Notes under the pieces: model-generated
What the model was told of the DNA's origin: nothing
What the model saw: only the letters and a program-made list of their open reading frames with translations
Database searches by the model: none
DNA from: Cordylochernes scorpioides
Taxonomy: Eukaryota > Arthropoda > Arachnida > Pseudoscorpiones > Chernetidae
Assembly (NCBI GenBank): GCA_030710605.1
Contig: CP092877.1
Location: 76,612,909-76,676,908, forward strand
Direction of reading: 5' to 3'
Length of the DNA: 64,000 nucleotides
In this document: one piece after another, positions 1 through 10,789 of the stretch
How positions within the stretch are numbered: position 1 is the first letter of the stretch
How the letters are laid out: each line of letters starts with the position of its first letter
Made by a program: the position numbers and the translations under genes

Positions 1-689
1 ATTTTCAAATTCTACGAGGTTTGAATTATAATATAGAAAATAACTAAAACACACACATGTTCATTGACAAGCAGAACAGCAGCAAAGGAATTAAGTTAAA
101 TCACGCGTTATTTTTGTTTTAATAAAAATTATTTTGAATCATAGACTTCACATATATTTAATCTATATATTTGTCTTTCTTATAAATACACTTTCCCACT
201 TATTGAATACAAAAATCTAAGTTTCTAAACTATGTATATTTTATTTATTCCATTGGTTGTTACTAGGTAGGATGTGGAACCAAGCATGATTTTAATGTCC
301 TTTCCTTTATTTCATTCTTTAAACTTCTACTCAAACCTTTTAATTCACCATTTGTTTATGTGAAATAGTCTCTGAATTTAGTGTTTTTGCTTGACGCAAG
401 CATTCCTTGTGGGAATATCGAGTCTGAAATGATAATAAATAAATAAAAATGATAGACGCATCATAATTGTTACTTATTATAAAATAAATGAAGCTTCCAG
501 GGCTAAGTTTCTTGTGCGACTTTTTATTTTCAAGCTTTCAGACTTGTCAGTTTTTCAACAGGATTATCAATTTAACAACTTAATAATAGATACAATTTTA
601 TATACACATTATAATATACATATTTTAAATACTTATTATATATTGAGAGAAAAATATCCTACATTATTTCTGTTTGATAAATGTTTCTA
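1..689. other. Unit 1 left block, no gene seen
   Basis: AT-rich block shared, with substitutions, by the starts of unit 2 (12654-13120), unit 3 (34671-35344) and, shortened, unit 4 (48262-48490). The window opens inside the recurring words 'tcaaattctacgaggttt', which I use as the unit boundary. No credible ORF or RNA gene is visible. It is evidence for segmental duplication only. Confidence 0.7.
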
Positions 690-1126
690 AATCCGAAACC
701 TGATCAAACTATCTTGAAAGGAGAAAGTTTAGAATTAGGTGGAAAACAACACTTTCCTTAACCAGACCTATTACTACGGGAGTCACCCAAAGTTTGGTCC
801 TCGGCTTCTACCTTTTCAATCTATTTATAGATAATGCAATTAGATATCTCTATACTCTATACAATATATCTCTATACAAGTAGATATATGTATATATCAT
901 ATCTCTATCTCATATATCTCTACACAAATAGATATATGTACTTGTAGATATCTCCCTCTTCAAATGTAGATTCGAATTTAGGAGGATGATACTGTAGTAT
1001 TTATGTGTTTAATCTCTCTATCTCTCCCGAAACCTAGACCTGCCCACCCTGTGGGAGAAAATTCTCGCAGTCCATCGGTGGCGGAGTCTTTCCTGCGGTG
1101 GGCCCCACTAATGAAGACCTTGTATA
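690..1126 (+). pseudogene. LINE reverse transcriptase relic (unit 1)
   Basis: A decayed reverse-transcriptase fragment of a non-LTR retrotransposon. Translation around 720-850 gives a sequence resembling the RT motif G-V-P-Q-G-S-x-L-G-P-x-L-F-x-L-F-I-x-D. About 130 bases later the bases gaggatgatactgtagta read E-D-D-T-V-V, the position of the catalytic Y/FADD box. Frames are broken and no element ends are recognisable. The same relic recurs at 13121-13565, 35345-35750 and 48490-48690, so it is part of the duplicated unit. Confidence 0.6.
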
Positions 1127-1768
1127 TCTATATATATAAAAATGAATGTTTGTATGTCCGGTATACAAATTCGCAGTAGTTCACTGATTCAAACCAAAAT
1201 TTCTATACATAGGTAAAAAATACGGGGAAGACGATAGGCTATTTTAAAAAATATATAAATCAATTATTAAAACTATATATTTTTAGTCAGAAAATGATGA
1301 TGACGATATTGCTGTATCATGTTTGATTATCAGATACAAAATTATACCGGGAAAAATTCCAAAAAGCAGAGACCACGGGTGAAACCAGGTCACTATTTTG
1401 TACGAGGTACAAAATTCTAACAGAAAAACATTCATTCGAGCAGAAAACAAAAGCCAGATCATCTTTCTATAAAAATATCGCTTCTCAGACACAAAGTTTG
1501 GAGCGGGACGTTTCACAAGAGTGACATCCACGGCGCCAATTTATAATTGTAACGAATAGTATTTGAAAATCAAAATAATATAATTTTCAAATATCGTTGT
1601 GAAAATTTACATATTTATTTTTATATTTTGAAAACACACACAAAGTTTGGAGCGGGACGTTTCACAAAAGTGACATCCAAGGTGCCAATTTATAATTGTA
1701 ACGAATAGAATTTGAATAAAAATATTTAATCAGGTAAAACCCGGGCGTTGTCCGGGTCATTCAGCTAG
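1127..1768 (+). mobile_element. Non-autonomous Helitron A
   Basis: It starts TCTATATATATAAAAATG and ends with a GC hairpin (cccgggcgttgtccggg) about 11 bases before a terminal CTAG, the Helitron signature. Unit 2 gives the empty site: 'cttgtata' joins directly to 'tatttt', so the element sits between A and T with no target duplication. An internal segment (1488-1560) is repeated at 1635-1715. There is no Rep/helicase, so it is non-autonomous. An antisense ORF at 1283-1531 has a relative at 61292-61507 in Helitron C. I regard it as fortuitous or captured sequence, not a demonstrated gene. Confidence 0.9.
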
Positions 1769-2169
1769 TATTTTTTATATATGTATATTTATCAATTACT
1801 TTATATATTTACATTTATTTATTCATATATTTATCATTATATAATCCTATTCACTCATATTTATATTTATTCTGTATTTAACCTTATATAATCTTATATG
1901 GACATTGTAATAAATCAGTTTCAATATCAATCTCTTTCTCTCTAAGATCATCGAAAATTATCTCAAAAACTCTAAGATATTGATGATGAAAATGAGTATC
2001 AGTGTCACAACTGGAAGGCCAGAATGAGAATCCCTAAAATACACAAACAATTCTATTCAAAAACAGAAAATAGTACAGCATCCCATCGACTAGAATGTTT
2101 ATATGTTTAGTCTAAAGTAGCTTTGAGCCACAATGCAAAAATGAAGCACCAATAAAAAGAACAATTTTT
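1769..2169. other. AT-rich spacer of the unit
   Basis: Homologous to 13566-13903 and 35937-36324. No ORF of substance, and no RNA gene recognised. Its end (around 2093) supplies the empty site for the Tc1 insertion at 13906. Confidence 0.6.
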
Positions 2170-2760
2170 AAAATAGAGCAATCCATATATAGATCTTCAA
2201 TTAAAAAGGCATATATATTGAATCCAAAATAATAATACTACAAGTAATACCTTAAAAAAGGTTGAAGTTCAGCCAACTCATATATTGATGAATAAATTAT
2301 TATTTTTCGATTCAATATATATATATGTTATATAAAATAAAAGATTGGATTTTCTGCTTGATTTTGGATATTTTGTGAATTATTCCATGGCAATGCAGTC
2401 GTGGTTGAAAATCTTGAAAGTATGATAAAAATAGCAAATATCAAAATATCGTTAATTGAGCTAAAGGAATATATTAAAAACATAATTTGTTAAAAGTACT
2501 GCCTGGCTAAAGGCGTAAGAATCTAAAAAATGAAAAACCTATTTACATAATGTACAAAAGATTTGAGCCGACCATTGGGATAAAACAACAACAATGATTT
2601 TATATAGTGAAAATTGCAACCTCTGGTGGTCGATTTAACAGAGTCATTTAATCTATGAAATATAATTTTAAATAAAATAATATTTTAATATAACATACGA
2701 GAATGTATGCCTTTTTAATTGAAATATAAAACAATGCTAAAATCAAGCTATCAGCCTTTA
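2170..2760. repeat. Foldback element relic split by a solo LTR
   Basis: Left part holds the family word 'aaaaaggcatatatattg' and 'gttcagccaact'. After the solo LTR at 2326-2695 the right arm 'atgcctttttaattgaa' appears. Same family as the palindromes at 6020-6293 and 23205-23456. Unit 2 (15395-15535) carries the relic without the LTR. Confidence 0.65.
2326..2695 (-). mobile_element. Solo LTR (370 bp), same family as 37196-39870
   Basis: A TG...CA-bounded segment (tgttatat ... ataacA) whose reverse complement matches the LTR of the element at 37196-39870. Shared landmarks are the 'tctggtggtcgattt' block, the 'gagccgacca' block and the 'gcagtcgtggttg' block. Both sides are flanked directly by foldback sequence, and unit 2 shows the uninterrupted site. 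No internal region remains, as expected after LTR-LTR recombination. A sister copy in the same position lies at 36488-36861. Confidence 0.8.
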
Positions 2761-3306
2761 ATGGTAGAATAAATATGATAAAACACTCAAGAGAATCTAA
2801 AAAAACTATTTCAATTTATTAAGGTCTATATTTGTATATTCGCTTAAATTGACACATTGAAATATAGCGTGCAAATAATATTCAGATAATGAAACCATTA
2901 ATACTCGGCTAAATATAATCAACTTCCTGTACCTTACTGTAATTAACTCTTTTCCTAGCAGATAAGGAAATTAGAAGGCTGTTAAATTTAAAAAGAAAAA
3001 TTCGTGTTTTATTTGGGTTTATTTCTTATATATGAGTATATATGTGGTTTTTTTTTTCTCCCAGCTGGATCACAGAGGTCAATCAAACTTACAAATTCTA
3101 TTGACATATTTGAAATCGAGTCTTAAAAGACAGGGCAACCAAGAACCACCATTTGTTCAAATTTTCTAAATTAGGGAGGAGGCAAAAGTTGTATACAAGG
3201 AAACTTTATAGGAATAGAAAAAAAAAAGATTTTCTTAAGATCTTAGAGAAATTGAAATTCAAAGAAACCACAAACTACATTCTAGAATAAAAGAGCCAAA
3301 AACAAT
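2761..3306. other. Spacer, no gene seen
   Basis: Unit sequence shared with 15541-15878 and 36890-37190, then with 20291-20530. Only short random ORFs. The junction of the two shared parts, near 3055, is the place where unit 2 carries the 4.4-kb LINE. Confidence 0.5.
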
Positions 3307-3463
3307 ATCAACAACCTCTCACTTTCTATCGCTTGGTTTCTACTACCTGGTTCTTTTTCTCTCTCTCTAACTTGATCAGCTACCTTCAGATATCTTTTCG
3401 ATTCAGAAACAATTTTCAATAATATTTTATATTTTGGTGTTCTCTCTGTTACATAATATTTTA
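3307..3463 (+). repeat. Displaced copy of the gene's first-intron sequence
   Basis: About 155 bp match the start of the histidine-rich gene intron (for example 23022-23175), from 'caacaacctctcactttct' to 'ctgttacataatatttt', but without exon 1 or the donor. It replaces about 25 bases present in units 2 and 4, with micro-identity at the right junction (aatatttt). It resembles the introns of copies 2-4 more than that of neighbouring copy 1. This looks like a templated insertion. Confidence 0.75.
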
Positions 3464-3785
3464 AAATATGAAACCACATATAAGTTTTATATATTAATAA
3501 ATATAGCTATGGAATCTAGTTGACAAACTAATTTTAATTGCCAGTTGGATCACAGAGGTGCAATATAACTTAAAACATTTTTTGACATTTGAAATCAAAG
3601 TCTCACGAGAAAGGAAAGAGAGAGAAGAGAGCCGTGTTCCTCCTTTTTTTTTTTCAAAATTTCTAAATAAAGAAAGAGAATTAAATTGAATTCAAGGAAA
3701 CTTCATGAGAATAGCAGAAAAATATTTCCCAAAGATCCTACGAGAATTGATAATTTAAAGAAACTATGAAATACGTTTCTAGAAT

Positions 3786-4239
3786 GACTGAGCCAAAAAA
3801 AATAAAATACTGAGCCAAAAACAAAACAATACTGAGCCAAAAACAATTCAATACTGAGCCAAAAACATTACAATACTGAGCCAAAAACAATACAATACTG
3901 AGCCAAAAACAATAAAATACTGAGCCGAAAACAATACAATACTGAGCTAAAAACAATACAATACTGAGCCAAAACCAATACAATACTGAGCCAAAAACAA
4001 TAAAATAATGAGCCAAAAACAATAAAATAATGAGCCAAAAACAATACAATACTGAGCCAAAAACAATACAAAACTGAGCCAAAAACAATACAATACTGAG
4101 TTAAAACCAATACAATACTGAGCCAAAAACAATAAAATAATGAGCCAAAAACAATACAATACTGAGCCAAAAACAATACAGAACTAAGCCAAAAACAATA
4201 CAATATTGAGCCAAAAACAATACAATACTGAGCCAAAAC
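3786..4239. repeat. 22-bp minisatellite, about 21 units
   Basis: Tandem copies of roughly aatactgagccaaaaacaatac. The long ORFs here (repetitive F-G-S-V-L-Y-C-F-W-L) are by-products of a repeat lacking stops and are not genes. Related arrays lie at 20868-21145 (about 12 units) and 50222-50301 (about 4). Unit 3 lost the array. Confidence 0.95.
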
Positions 4240-5554
4240 ATAAGAAATTATTGCTTTTATTAATATTCACATTTGAATGTTTCGATATTAACAAAAATAA
4301 AAGCTTTGAAATCTAGTTAACAAACAAACTTTATCTGTCAGCTTGATCACAGAAGTGCAATCTAACTTAAAACATCTTTTGGTATTTAAAACCGAAGTCT
4401 CTCTGGAAAAATATTTTCCAAAGATATTAGGGAAATTGAGCAATAAAAAAGCCATGAACTATGATTCTGGAATGGCGGATCCAAAAACAAGATCCAGGAA
4501 ACTATTCATTTTCAATTAACCAATCATTAATTGATTCCATCTCTCTTTAGAAATAATAGCTAAAAAAACCGTTAACCAACAATTTCAATTTTTTTCATAG
4601 TTCTGCCAAACATTGATTGTTATACATTAGCTTCCTCTCAACCATCTTTTCTCTTTCTGTTATTACAGTTTATCTAAGGGAGAAAAACATATTATTCACT
4701 TGCACAGCCTTTATTTTACGAAATAAGCACACAAATATCGAATTTATCTTCATAATCAAGATATTCATAAAGATTTAGGAAGTGTAAATGTAGAGATATT
4801 ACAATAAAAAAATTAAATGATGTTGTAGTATGGTTTAGATACAGCTTCTGGAGGAAAGAACTTCTAAAAGAGTTGATATTTTAGTTAGTTGATGTGTATG
4901 ATATGATAATGAAAATTTTGGTCAAATTTTGCAAAAAAAAAAAAAAATACCTAAGAAATTTTAACCAAAACGTATTTGGAAAAAGGGAACTTTTTAAACC
5001 TCACCTAAATTTTAAAAATTTTCTAAAGTTTTTCTTTGTATTCATTGTAAGGAAATTGTAGAAAATTTTAAAATGTATTTTTATGAAAATATTATATCAC
5101 ACATCTTTATAAATAACTCTAAATGGATATAGAAAAAAAATCATTTTTAGAAATAAGAGTTAATATTTTTTGAAGTTTTTAAAACCTATTCACGTGATAG
5201 TTTAGAAAATACACAATAAAGATACATATCTCTATATGGCAAATAAGTATATATTATGCTTTCTCAATCTAGAAACCTCTATATTTCAAAATATCTCAAA
5301 ATTTGATGTGATATTATAATTATTTGGTGTGCATATATAAAGAAAATATCGAAAAGAAAATATAATATCACGGTGAGGCGGGCTGGGCCTACATAACACA
5401 TATTTACATACCAGACTACAGCTGATATGCAAATATTCCGATACATAATAAAAACGAAGCTCCCAATCACACTAAACACAAATATTTTCTGAATTATTCA
5501 CAAATAATATATATAATATGTTGTAAAAGGTTTCTAAAGTATATATATATATAG
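4240..5554. other. Gene-proximal upstream block, no gene seen
   Basis: AT-rich sequence homologous to 21146-22890, 39905-41490 and 50302-53375. Unit 1 lacks the 205-bp MITE that the other units carry near its middle. No coding or RNA feature recognised. Confidence 0.55.
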
Positions 5555-5651
5555 ATTATAAGGTTGCAGACGACGAAACAAATAGGTCAGCCCCACCTCC
5601 TTTCACAGCCCTATATATATACCTCGCCGGATGATCCCCAGCACTTCCACC
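5555..5651 (+). promoter_or_regulatory. Core promoter of histidine-rich gene copy 1
   Basis: TATA box tatatatata at 5612-5621 lies 40 bases before the ATG. Upstream is a block conserved in all five copies: 'gcagacgacgaaacaaa', 'aggtcagccccacctcc'. A start about 30 bases after the TATA box would leave a leader of only about ten bases. The initiation context ccaccATGG is strong. Conservation through five copies amid diverged flanks supports function; the start site itself is inferred. Confidence 0.75.
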
Positions 5652-8268
5652 ATGGGTCCCTTACTGGTAGGTGCCTTTGTCAACAACCTCTCACTTTCTA
5701 TCGCTTGGTTCTTACTACCTGGCTCTTTTACTCTAAATTTTCCAGATACTTTTTTCAATTCAGAAATAGTTTTCAATAATATTTTATATTTTTTCTGTTC
5801 TCTCTGTTAAATATATATATGTAATATTTTCCAATATATTTACCTTTAAAACTTTGATTCTATTTTTTAACTTTCAATGTATTTCATTGAACAACACCTC
5901 ACCTTCTTTCGTTTGATTCGTATTTATTCTTCCTTTGCTTTAAATTTTATCGAATGTTAATATATATAAAATATAATTTTTAATATCAACACCTGACCCA
6001 CTTTTTTTCTATTGTTTTCCATATATATTTTAAAAAATGGAGCAATCATATTTAATTCATTAAATAATAAAAAGGCATATATTGAATTTAATAAAAGATT
6101 TTTTTGCCAATATTTCGGCTGGCTGAACGCCAAAATTTATCGAGGCATTACATTTTTGTATACACAAATATGCAGCGCTGAGTTTGTGTATACAAAATTG
6201 TAATGCCTCGATAAATTTTGGCCTTCAGCCAGCCGAAATATTGGCAAAAAATATATATTTTATTAAATTCAATATATGCCTTTTTATTATCTAATATATA
6301 TATATATATAATGATTATTATGAAAATCTTATATTACAAATTGCATTTACTCTCCAATACCATTTTATAGTAGTTGCGATTATGTGATATAGAAAATTTT
6401 AGCGCTTATAAGCGCTTCGTTATTTACTAACATAATATTTTTTATTGGAAATATATAATGCTATGATACATTGTAAATATTTTTAAAAAGACATTTCCTG
6501 ACCGCTCATCTTAGCATTTCAGATAGCAGAACGCCAACCAATATAAATAATATAAACTAAATATTGATCTAGATTCACTCCATAATTATTGGCCAACCCA
6601 TTTTCATGATGAATCAAGAAATTCCAACTACCTATGCGTTTCGTGCTGTTGGCCCACGGACTTTTTCTCATAAATTTTCAAATATTTTTATTGATGACAA
6701 GCACATTTCAGATTATGTATTTATATTTATTATATATTGATACCTCACAATATTTCGAAAAGTCTGAACGTACATCTTCTAGAATCATTTCTCAAAAACC
6801 TTTCAGATTATAAATATAGGTATGCAGTATAAAGTGTATAAAGGTTCTCGAAGAAAAATGTGTATTTAAGCCTTGTCGTTTTATTTTGGTAGAGATATAT
6901 TGACACAAAGTAATAACGCGCCATCTATACATATAAAATGAAAGGAAATAAAAGCACGAATGTTTCTTTTATACATAATACAAATTTCTACTGCCCTTGC
7001 TGCAATGAAAAAATATATTGGGAGGACTTGGCTCATCAGTAGTGAACCCTCCCAGCGGTTTCACCAATTAATTATTTGTATTGAAAATAAGATTATTATC
7101 ATTGATAATTTACATATAGGCTGATATATATTTCGCGTTTAATATTTTATCTTGAAAAATAGTATTGTATAGTCAAATACCATATATGCATTTTTTGAAT
7201 ATATGTTTTTATGGTGAAAGAATTAGCATCATGTGTGGGTGTTTATTATCTGTATATCTGTTATCCTATCTGTTAGCCACTCACCCAAAAATTAAGACAA
7301 AAATATTCACCAATTAAATTATTTTTCATATTTCTGCCTATATACGAATTAAATTTGATTGATATTCGAAATTTGGAAATTAGAAAGGCAAGAGTTATCG
7401 AGAATTAGTTTTCAAATTTTTAGCAGTTACCAAGAAGTATTACCTGTATAATCTTGCTTTCTTTATTGTGTTTCTTTGTACCAACATTATGTTGTTTCAG
7501 TTGGTGCTCGGACTGGCCGGCTTGGCATGGGGCAAGGCCATCCTTACCGCCCCCATGGAGTCCATCAAGAAAGTCCCTCTGTCGATCCAGGAAGATTGGC
7601 TATCAGAATGGGACAAGTACCTGAACAGCAATCCTGAACTGCTCAAGCGCTATGGAAGTCAGAGTCTACCGTCCTATCAGCACTACATGGAAGCTTTTAA
7701 TGAGGCTGAATCTAAGTACGGGCACCATGATGATGGGCATCACAAACATGGACATGGTTATGGTCATATGTATGGTGGACATGAACATGGTCACAAGTAT
7801 GATCATCACGAACATAAGTATGAGCACCATGAACATAAGTATGGTCATCATGATCATGGACATAAGCATGGACATGATCACAATCATGGGCATCATCACG
7901 GACATAAACATGGTCATGACCATGATCACAAGCATGATCACCACCAAGACCATAAGCATGGACATGACCACGGACACAAACATGACCACCACCACGGTCA
8001 TAAACACGGACATGATAATCATCACGACAACAAGCACGTTCATCATCATGAGCATCACCACGATCACCACCATCACCACAAACACCACCACGACCATGGA
8101 CACAAGCACGGACATAAGCATGGACATGACCACCATCATGACCACAAGCACGGACATGACCACAGCCACAAACATGGTCACCATCACGGGCATCATCATG
8201 GACACCATCATGGACATCACCACGGTCATCACCATGGTCATCATAAGCACCATGGACATCATTACTAA
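5652..8268 (+). CDS. Secreted histidine-rich protein, copy 1 (two exons)
   Basis: Exon 1 is 5652-5666 (M-G-P-L-L) with donor GTAGGT at 5667. Exon 2 is 7501-8268 after acceptor ttgtttcag. Splicing is phase 0 and gives 260 residues. Residues 1-16 (MGPLLLVLGLAGLAWG) form a signal peptide; without exon 1, copies 2-4 have no ATG before it. Residues 17-78 are a conserved segment (two tryptophans, S-I-Q-E-D-W-L-S-E-W, then Y-G-S-Q-S-L-P-S-Y). Residues 79-260 are repeats of HGH, HKHGHD and HHHGH, ending G-H-H-Y. The tail should bind Zn, Cu or Ni and change charge near pH 6-7, properties known for secreted structural His-rich proteins such as jaw, fang or beak proteins. No family was recognised, so function is inferred. 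The intron (1834 bp) holds a foldback element, an old repeat and a MITE. Confidence 0.85.
6020..6293. repeat. Foldback element in intron of copy 1
   Basis: Inverted arms of about 115 bp: 'aaaaaggcatatattgaat', 'gccaatatttcggctggct', 'tcgaggcattaca' return in reverse complement after the centre 'cagcgctg'. Related to the palindrome at 23205-23456 but more diverged between arms. Introns of copies 3 and 4 lack it at this place. Confidence 0.85.
6488..6680. repeat. Old dispersed repeat ('cctgaccgctc' family), intron 1
   Basis: Begins 'tttcctgaccgctc', contains an 'agcgccatcta'-like word and a 'ggccaacccattttcatga' block, ends near 'gctgttggccc'. Present in the intron of every gene copy (23835-24005, 42130-42315, 54030-54215, 63236-63425) and intergenically (12028-12219, 34068-34252, 47657-47850, 57715-57955, 59345-59560). 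Probably a non-autonomous DNA element; 57715-57955 is its full inverted-repeat form. Confidence 0.6.
6916..7068 (-). repeat. Small mobile repeat with conserved stem-loop, intron 1
   Basis: Absent from the same place in other introns. Its reverse complement matches part of 44221-44445 over about 130 bases, including a hairpin (7019-7054) whose loop contains actactgatgagccaag. Stem bases differ between the copies but remain paired. Left edge approximate. Confidence 0.6.
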
Positions 8269-8423
8269 GATTTCTGATCCCTTTGACGAACGTGCTTTTC
8301 AATTAATTCCAGAATACCAAATTGCCGAAATTGCTACCAAGATTTCTTATTCAAAAATGATTCTGTAAAGCTTTAAACTTGAATGGCATGTGAAATATAT
8401 TGAGCTGGTCTCTTTTATTGTGA

Positions 8424-8429
8424 AATAAA
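8424..8429 (+). promoter_or_regulatory. Polyadenylation signal, copy 1
   Basis: AATAAA 155 bases after the stop, in a 3' UTR conserved in the other three genes and followed by a T-rich stretch. Cleavage is probably near 8445. Confidence 0.75.
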
Positions 8430-8445
8430 CGTTTTTATCTCCTTT

Positions 8446-9343
8446 TATAAATCGCTTGTCCTTTGATTCTTTATTCACATATATTTACACCACACCCTCT
8501 CACAATTTGAATAAACCTGAAAGCGCTTTAGTTCAATTATCCAATACATGCATAATATAAGGCGAATAAAAAAAAATAAACACATAGATCTAGATTTCAA
8601 ATAGAAGCTAAAAATATTTCACTTTCGCATAATATATGAAAAAATCTATTGCCATAATCAATGAAAATGAACAAATCCTGGCTTTTTTGAATGTGTATTA
8701 TCAACTCTGCATTTCCTGAATTTTTCTGTGAAATATTTTAGAATTATTTTAGAATTTATTACAAAAATATACTTCTAAATAATCATTTTTATAAATTTAC
8801 CTTTGTTATTTGAGCATAATTAATAAATATAATATACAATTACTTAACACTTCTATCATTTTATTAGAAATTATAGTGAAGAAATTGTTTACTTCACTCT
8901 CTTACAAATTAAGAGACATAGTCTTAATTATAGTAAATATTAATATAACTTTTCAAAATGAGATTAAAAATATATTTACAATCAAATTTGGTATGTTTAG
9001 AGTAAAAACAAAAATGTTTTCGGGTTTTATAAAAGTATTAAATCCCTCTACACAATCATAAGATTCGCTTTCTCGCCAAAAGATGTAGAGAACAATGAAT
9101 TAAACCGCTACCATATTATATAAAAATGTTTAAAAAATAAAAAGGTCAGGCGTTTATATTAAAAAGAAAATGTGCTTGTGGTCAGTATAGGCCTTCTTTG
9201 TTTTTAATATATATATATATACTGTAAATACAATCAAAATAGAATTTAGAAGAGTTATTTTTTGAGGTGTATTATACTTGGCATTTGAATCCTCAAAGAC
9301 CTAGATGAATTCTCAATTAACCAAATATAGAAAATATTGTATA
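8446..9343. other. Downstream spacer, no gene seen
   Basis: Shared with 26996-27526 plus 30875-31244, and with 43900-44954. The undisturbed run aaaaatatatttac near 8965 is the empty site for the gypsy element in unit 2. Confidence 0.6.
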
Positions 9344-10620
9344 CAAGGTGTGTCCAATAAATAATGAGACTGGTCAAAAATAAAAAAAAATTGAATGATT
9401 AAAAAAATATTTATTAATATTTTTCAAAATAGTCCCCTCCCGCATCTATATATAATTTCCATCTCTTCTCCCATGTTTTAAAAAATTTAGAAAAGGCATC
9501 TTTTTTTTACAATTAAAAACAGTTTATTTACATCTAGTCAACAGTAGGGAGAGAGGTTGCAGTTTAAAATATTTACATGGAAAAGATCAGCCAGGTGTTC
9601 TTCCCCACCGCGAAAGTGTCCTCCTCCAGGCGATGACGGGGTCCTCGATGGCCTGTCATAGCCCGACCTGGAAGAAGTACCGGTTGATTCTCGATTTCGC
9701 CGGTGCGAGGATGGCCAGTAGAAAAGGCATCTTTCGGGATGTTCTTCAAGACCTTTTTCGAATCCGCTAGGATGGACTCTCTAGTGCCAAATCCTTCCTT
9801 TTAGAGCCATTTTGAGTTTAGGAAAGAAAAAAAAATCATTTGGAGCTAGGTCTTGGGAAAAAAGAGGTTGTTGAAGTATTTGAATTCCGTGTTTAGCCAA
9901 ATAAGTCAGTACAGATGTAACGGTGTGTGGTGGTGCATTATCATGATGGATAATCCAATTTTTGGAACTCCACATTTCACTTCTTTTCATACGAATTGAT
10001 TCACGTACACGTCTCATAATGTTTAAATAAGACTCCTTATTGATTGTTTGACCTTCCTCTAGATATTCATAATGCACAATTCCCTTTATGTCAAAGAACG
10101 TGACCAATAAGACTTTGTTTTTTGACTTGCAAATTTGGGATTTCTTCGTTCTTGGTTCATCTTTTCCTTTCCACTCCATGGATTGGCGTTTTGTTTACGG
10201 GTCATACCCGTAAACCCATGTCTCGTCTCCAGTTATTACTTTTCCCTTCCAATTGGGGTTTTCTTCCACCATTTCAAGCATTTTTTGGCAACTTCAACGC
10301 GATTCTCCTTTTGTTGGATTCTGATCATTTTAGGGACAAATTTTAAAGGTGTCTTCTTTAACTACAAGTCTTCTTTAATTATCGATCCAACTAATGATTT
10401 TGATATCCCTGTATCTTCCTCAATGTCCTGTAACCCCCCTATTCGTGGATTTTCTTTTATCAATTCTGAAATTTGGCTCATTTTTTCAGGGTTCCTGTGC
10501 ATAATTGGACGCCCAACACGCTTCTCATCTTTCACTGATTCCATTCCATTTTTAAATCGTGAAAAACCATCTAAATGTGGTGTGCTTATTTACATACTGT
10601 AGGTTTAAATTTAGAGGTTC
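9344..10620 (-). mobile_element. Degenerate mariner element (unit 1)
   Basis: A terminal sequence CAAGGTGTGTCCAATAAATA follows TA at 9342. Reading leftward on the minus strand: a helix-turn-helix part (10362-10544; K-D-E-K-R-V-G-R-P), first catalytic aspartate in T-G-D-E-T-W-V-Y-G (about 10230), and W-I-I-H-H-D-N-A-P-P-H-T. S-Q-D-L-A-P-N-D gives the third aspartate 34 residues after the second (DD34D). A stop follows Y-D-P, a frameshift separates the helix-turn-helix part, and the N-terminus and outer repeat are missing where LINE sequence begins. Interrupted by a retroposed insert at 9503-9718. Inactive; also in units 2 and 3. Confidence 0.85.
9503..9718 (-). mobile_element. Retroposed polyadenylated RNA fragment inside mariner
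   Basis: A 216-bp GC-rich insert flanked by the 15-base duplication tagaaaaggcatctt (9488-9502, 9719-9733). On the minus strand it ends with AATAAA, about 20 bases, then a run of A, as for LINE-mobilised mRNA. One frame in the unit 2 copy reads Y-F-V-Q-V-G-L-G-Q-T-I-E-D-P-V followed by a stop. The source gene is unrecognised; a hAT transposase C-terminus is a weak possibility. The mariner C-terminus continues on the far side. Confidence 0.8.
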
Positions 10621-10789
10621 TATTAAGTTAAAAACACCCTAAATATGAATTTTTTGTTGTCGCGGTCATCTAAATACCACATTGTTTCAGAAAATCTATA
10701 TTGTCATGATAGAATTGATTTCAAATCGGAAATTTATAATAAATATTGTGGGGCTAGCGCGAAATGGTAAGAATTCCAGTACTGACTGT

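Noticed and set aside
1283..1531. Conserved small ORF shared by Helitrons A and C
   Set aside because: Similarity follows from the Helitron copies themselves, reading frames diverge after about 42 codons, and no domain is seen. Not called as a gene.
3738..4236. Repetitive membrane-like ORFs (F-G-S-V-L-Y-C-F-W-L)
   Set aside because: Translation of a 22-bp minisatellite in several frames; lengths vary with the array.
3786..4239. Possible CRISPR-like array
   Set aside because: Units are contiguous 22-mers without unique spacers, in a eukaryotic setting.
7468..7500. Extended N-terminus (F-L-C-T-N) in front of the His-rich protein
   Set aside because: It has no ATG start in copies 2-4 and ends in a polypyrimidine-cag acceptor. 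It is intron sequence.
7652..8368. Long overlapping ORFs in the other frames and on the opposite strand of each His-repeat exon
   Set aside because: A CAY-GGN-CAY repeat lacks stops in most frames, so Met/Thr/Ile-rich and Val/Met-rich translations are by-products. None has a signal, domain or start context.
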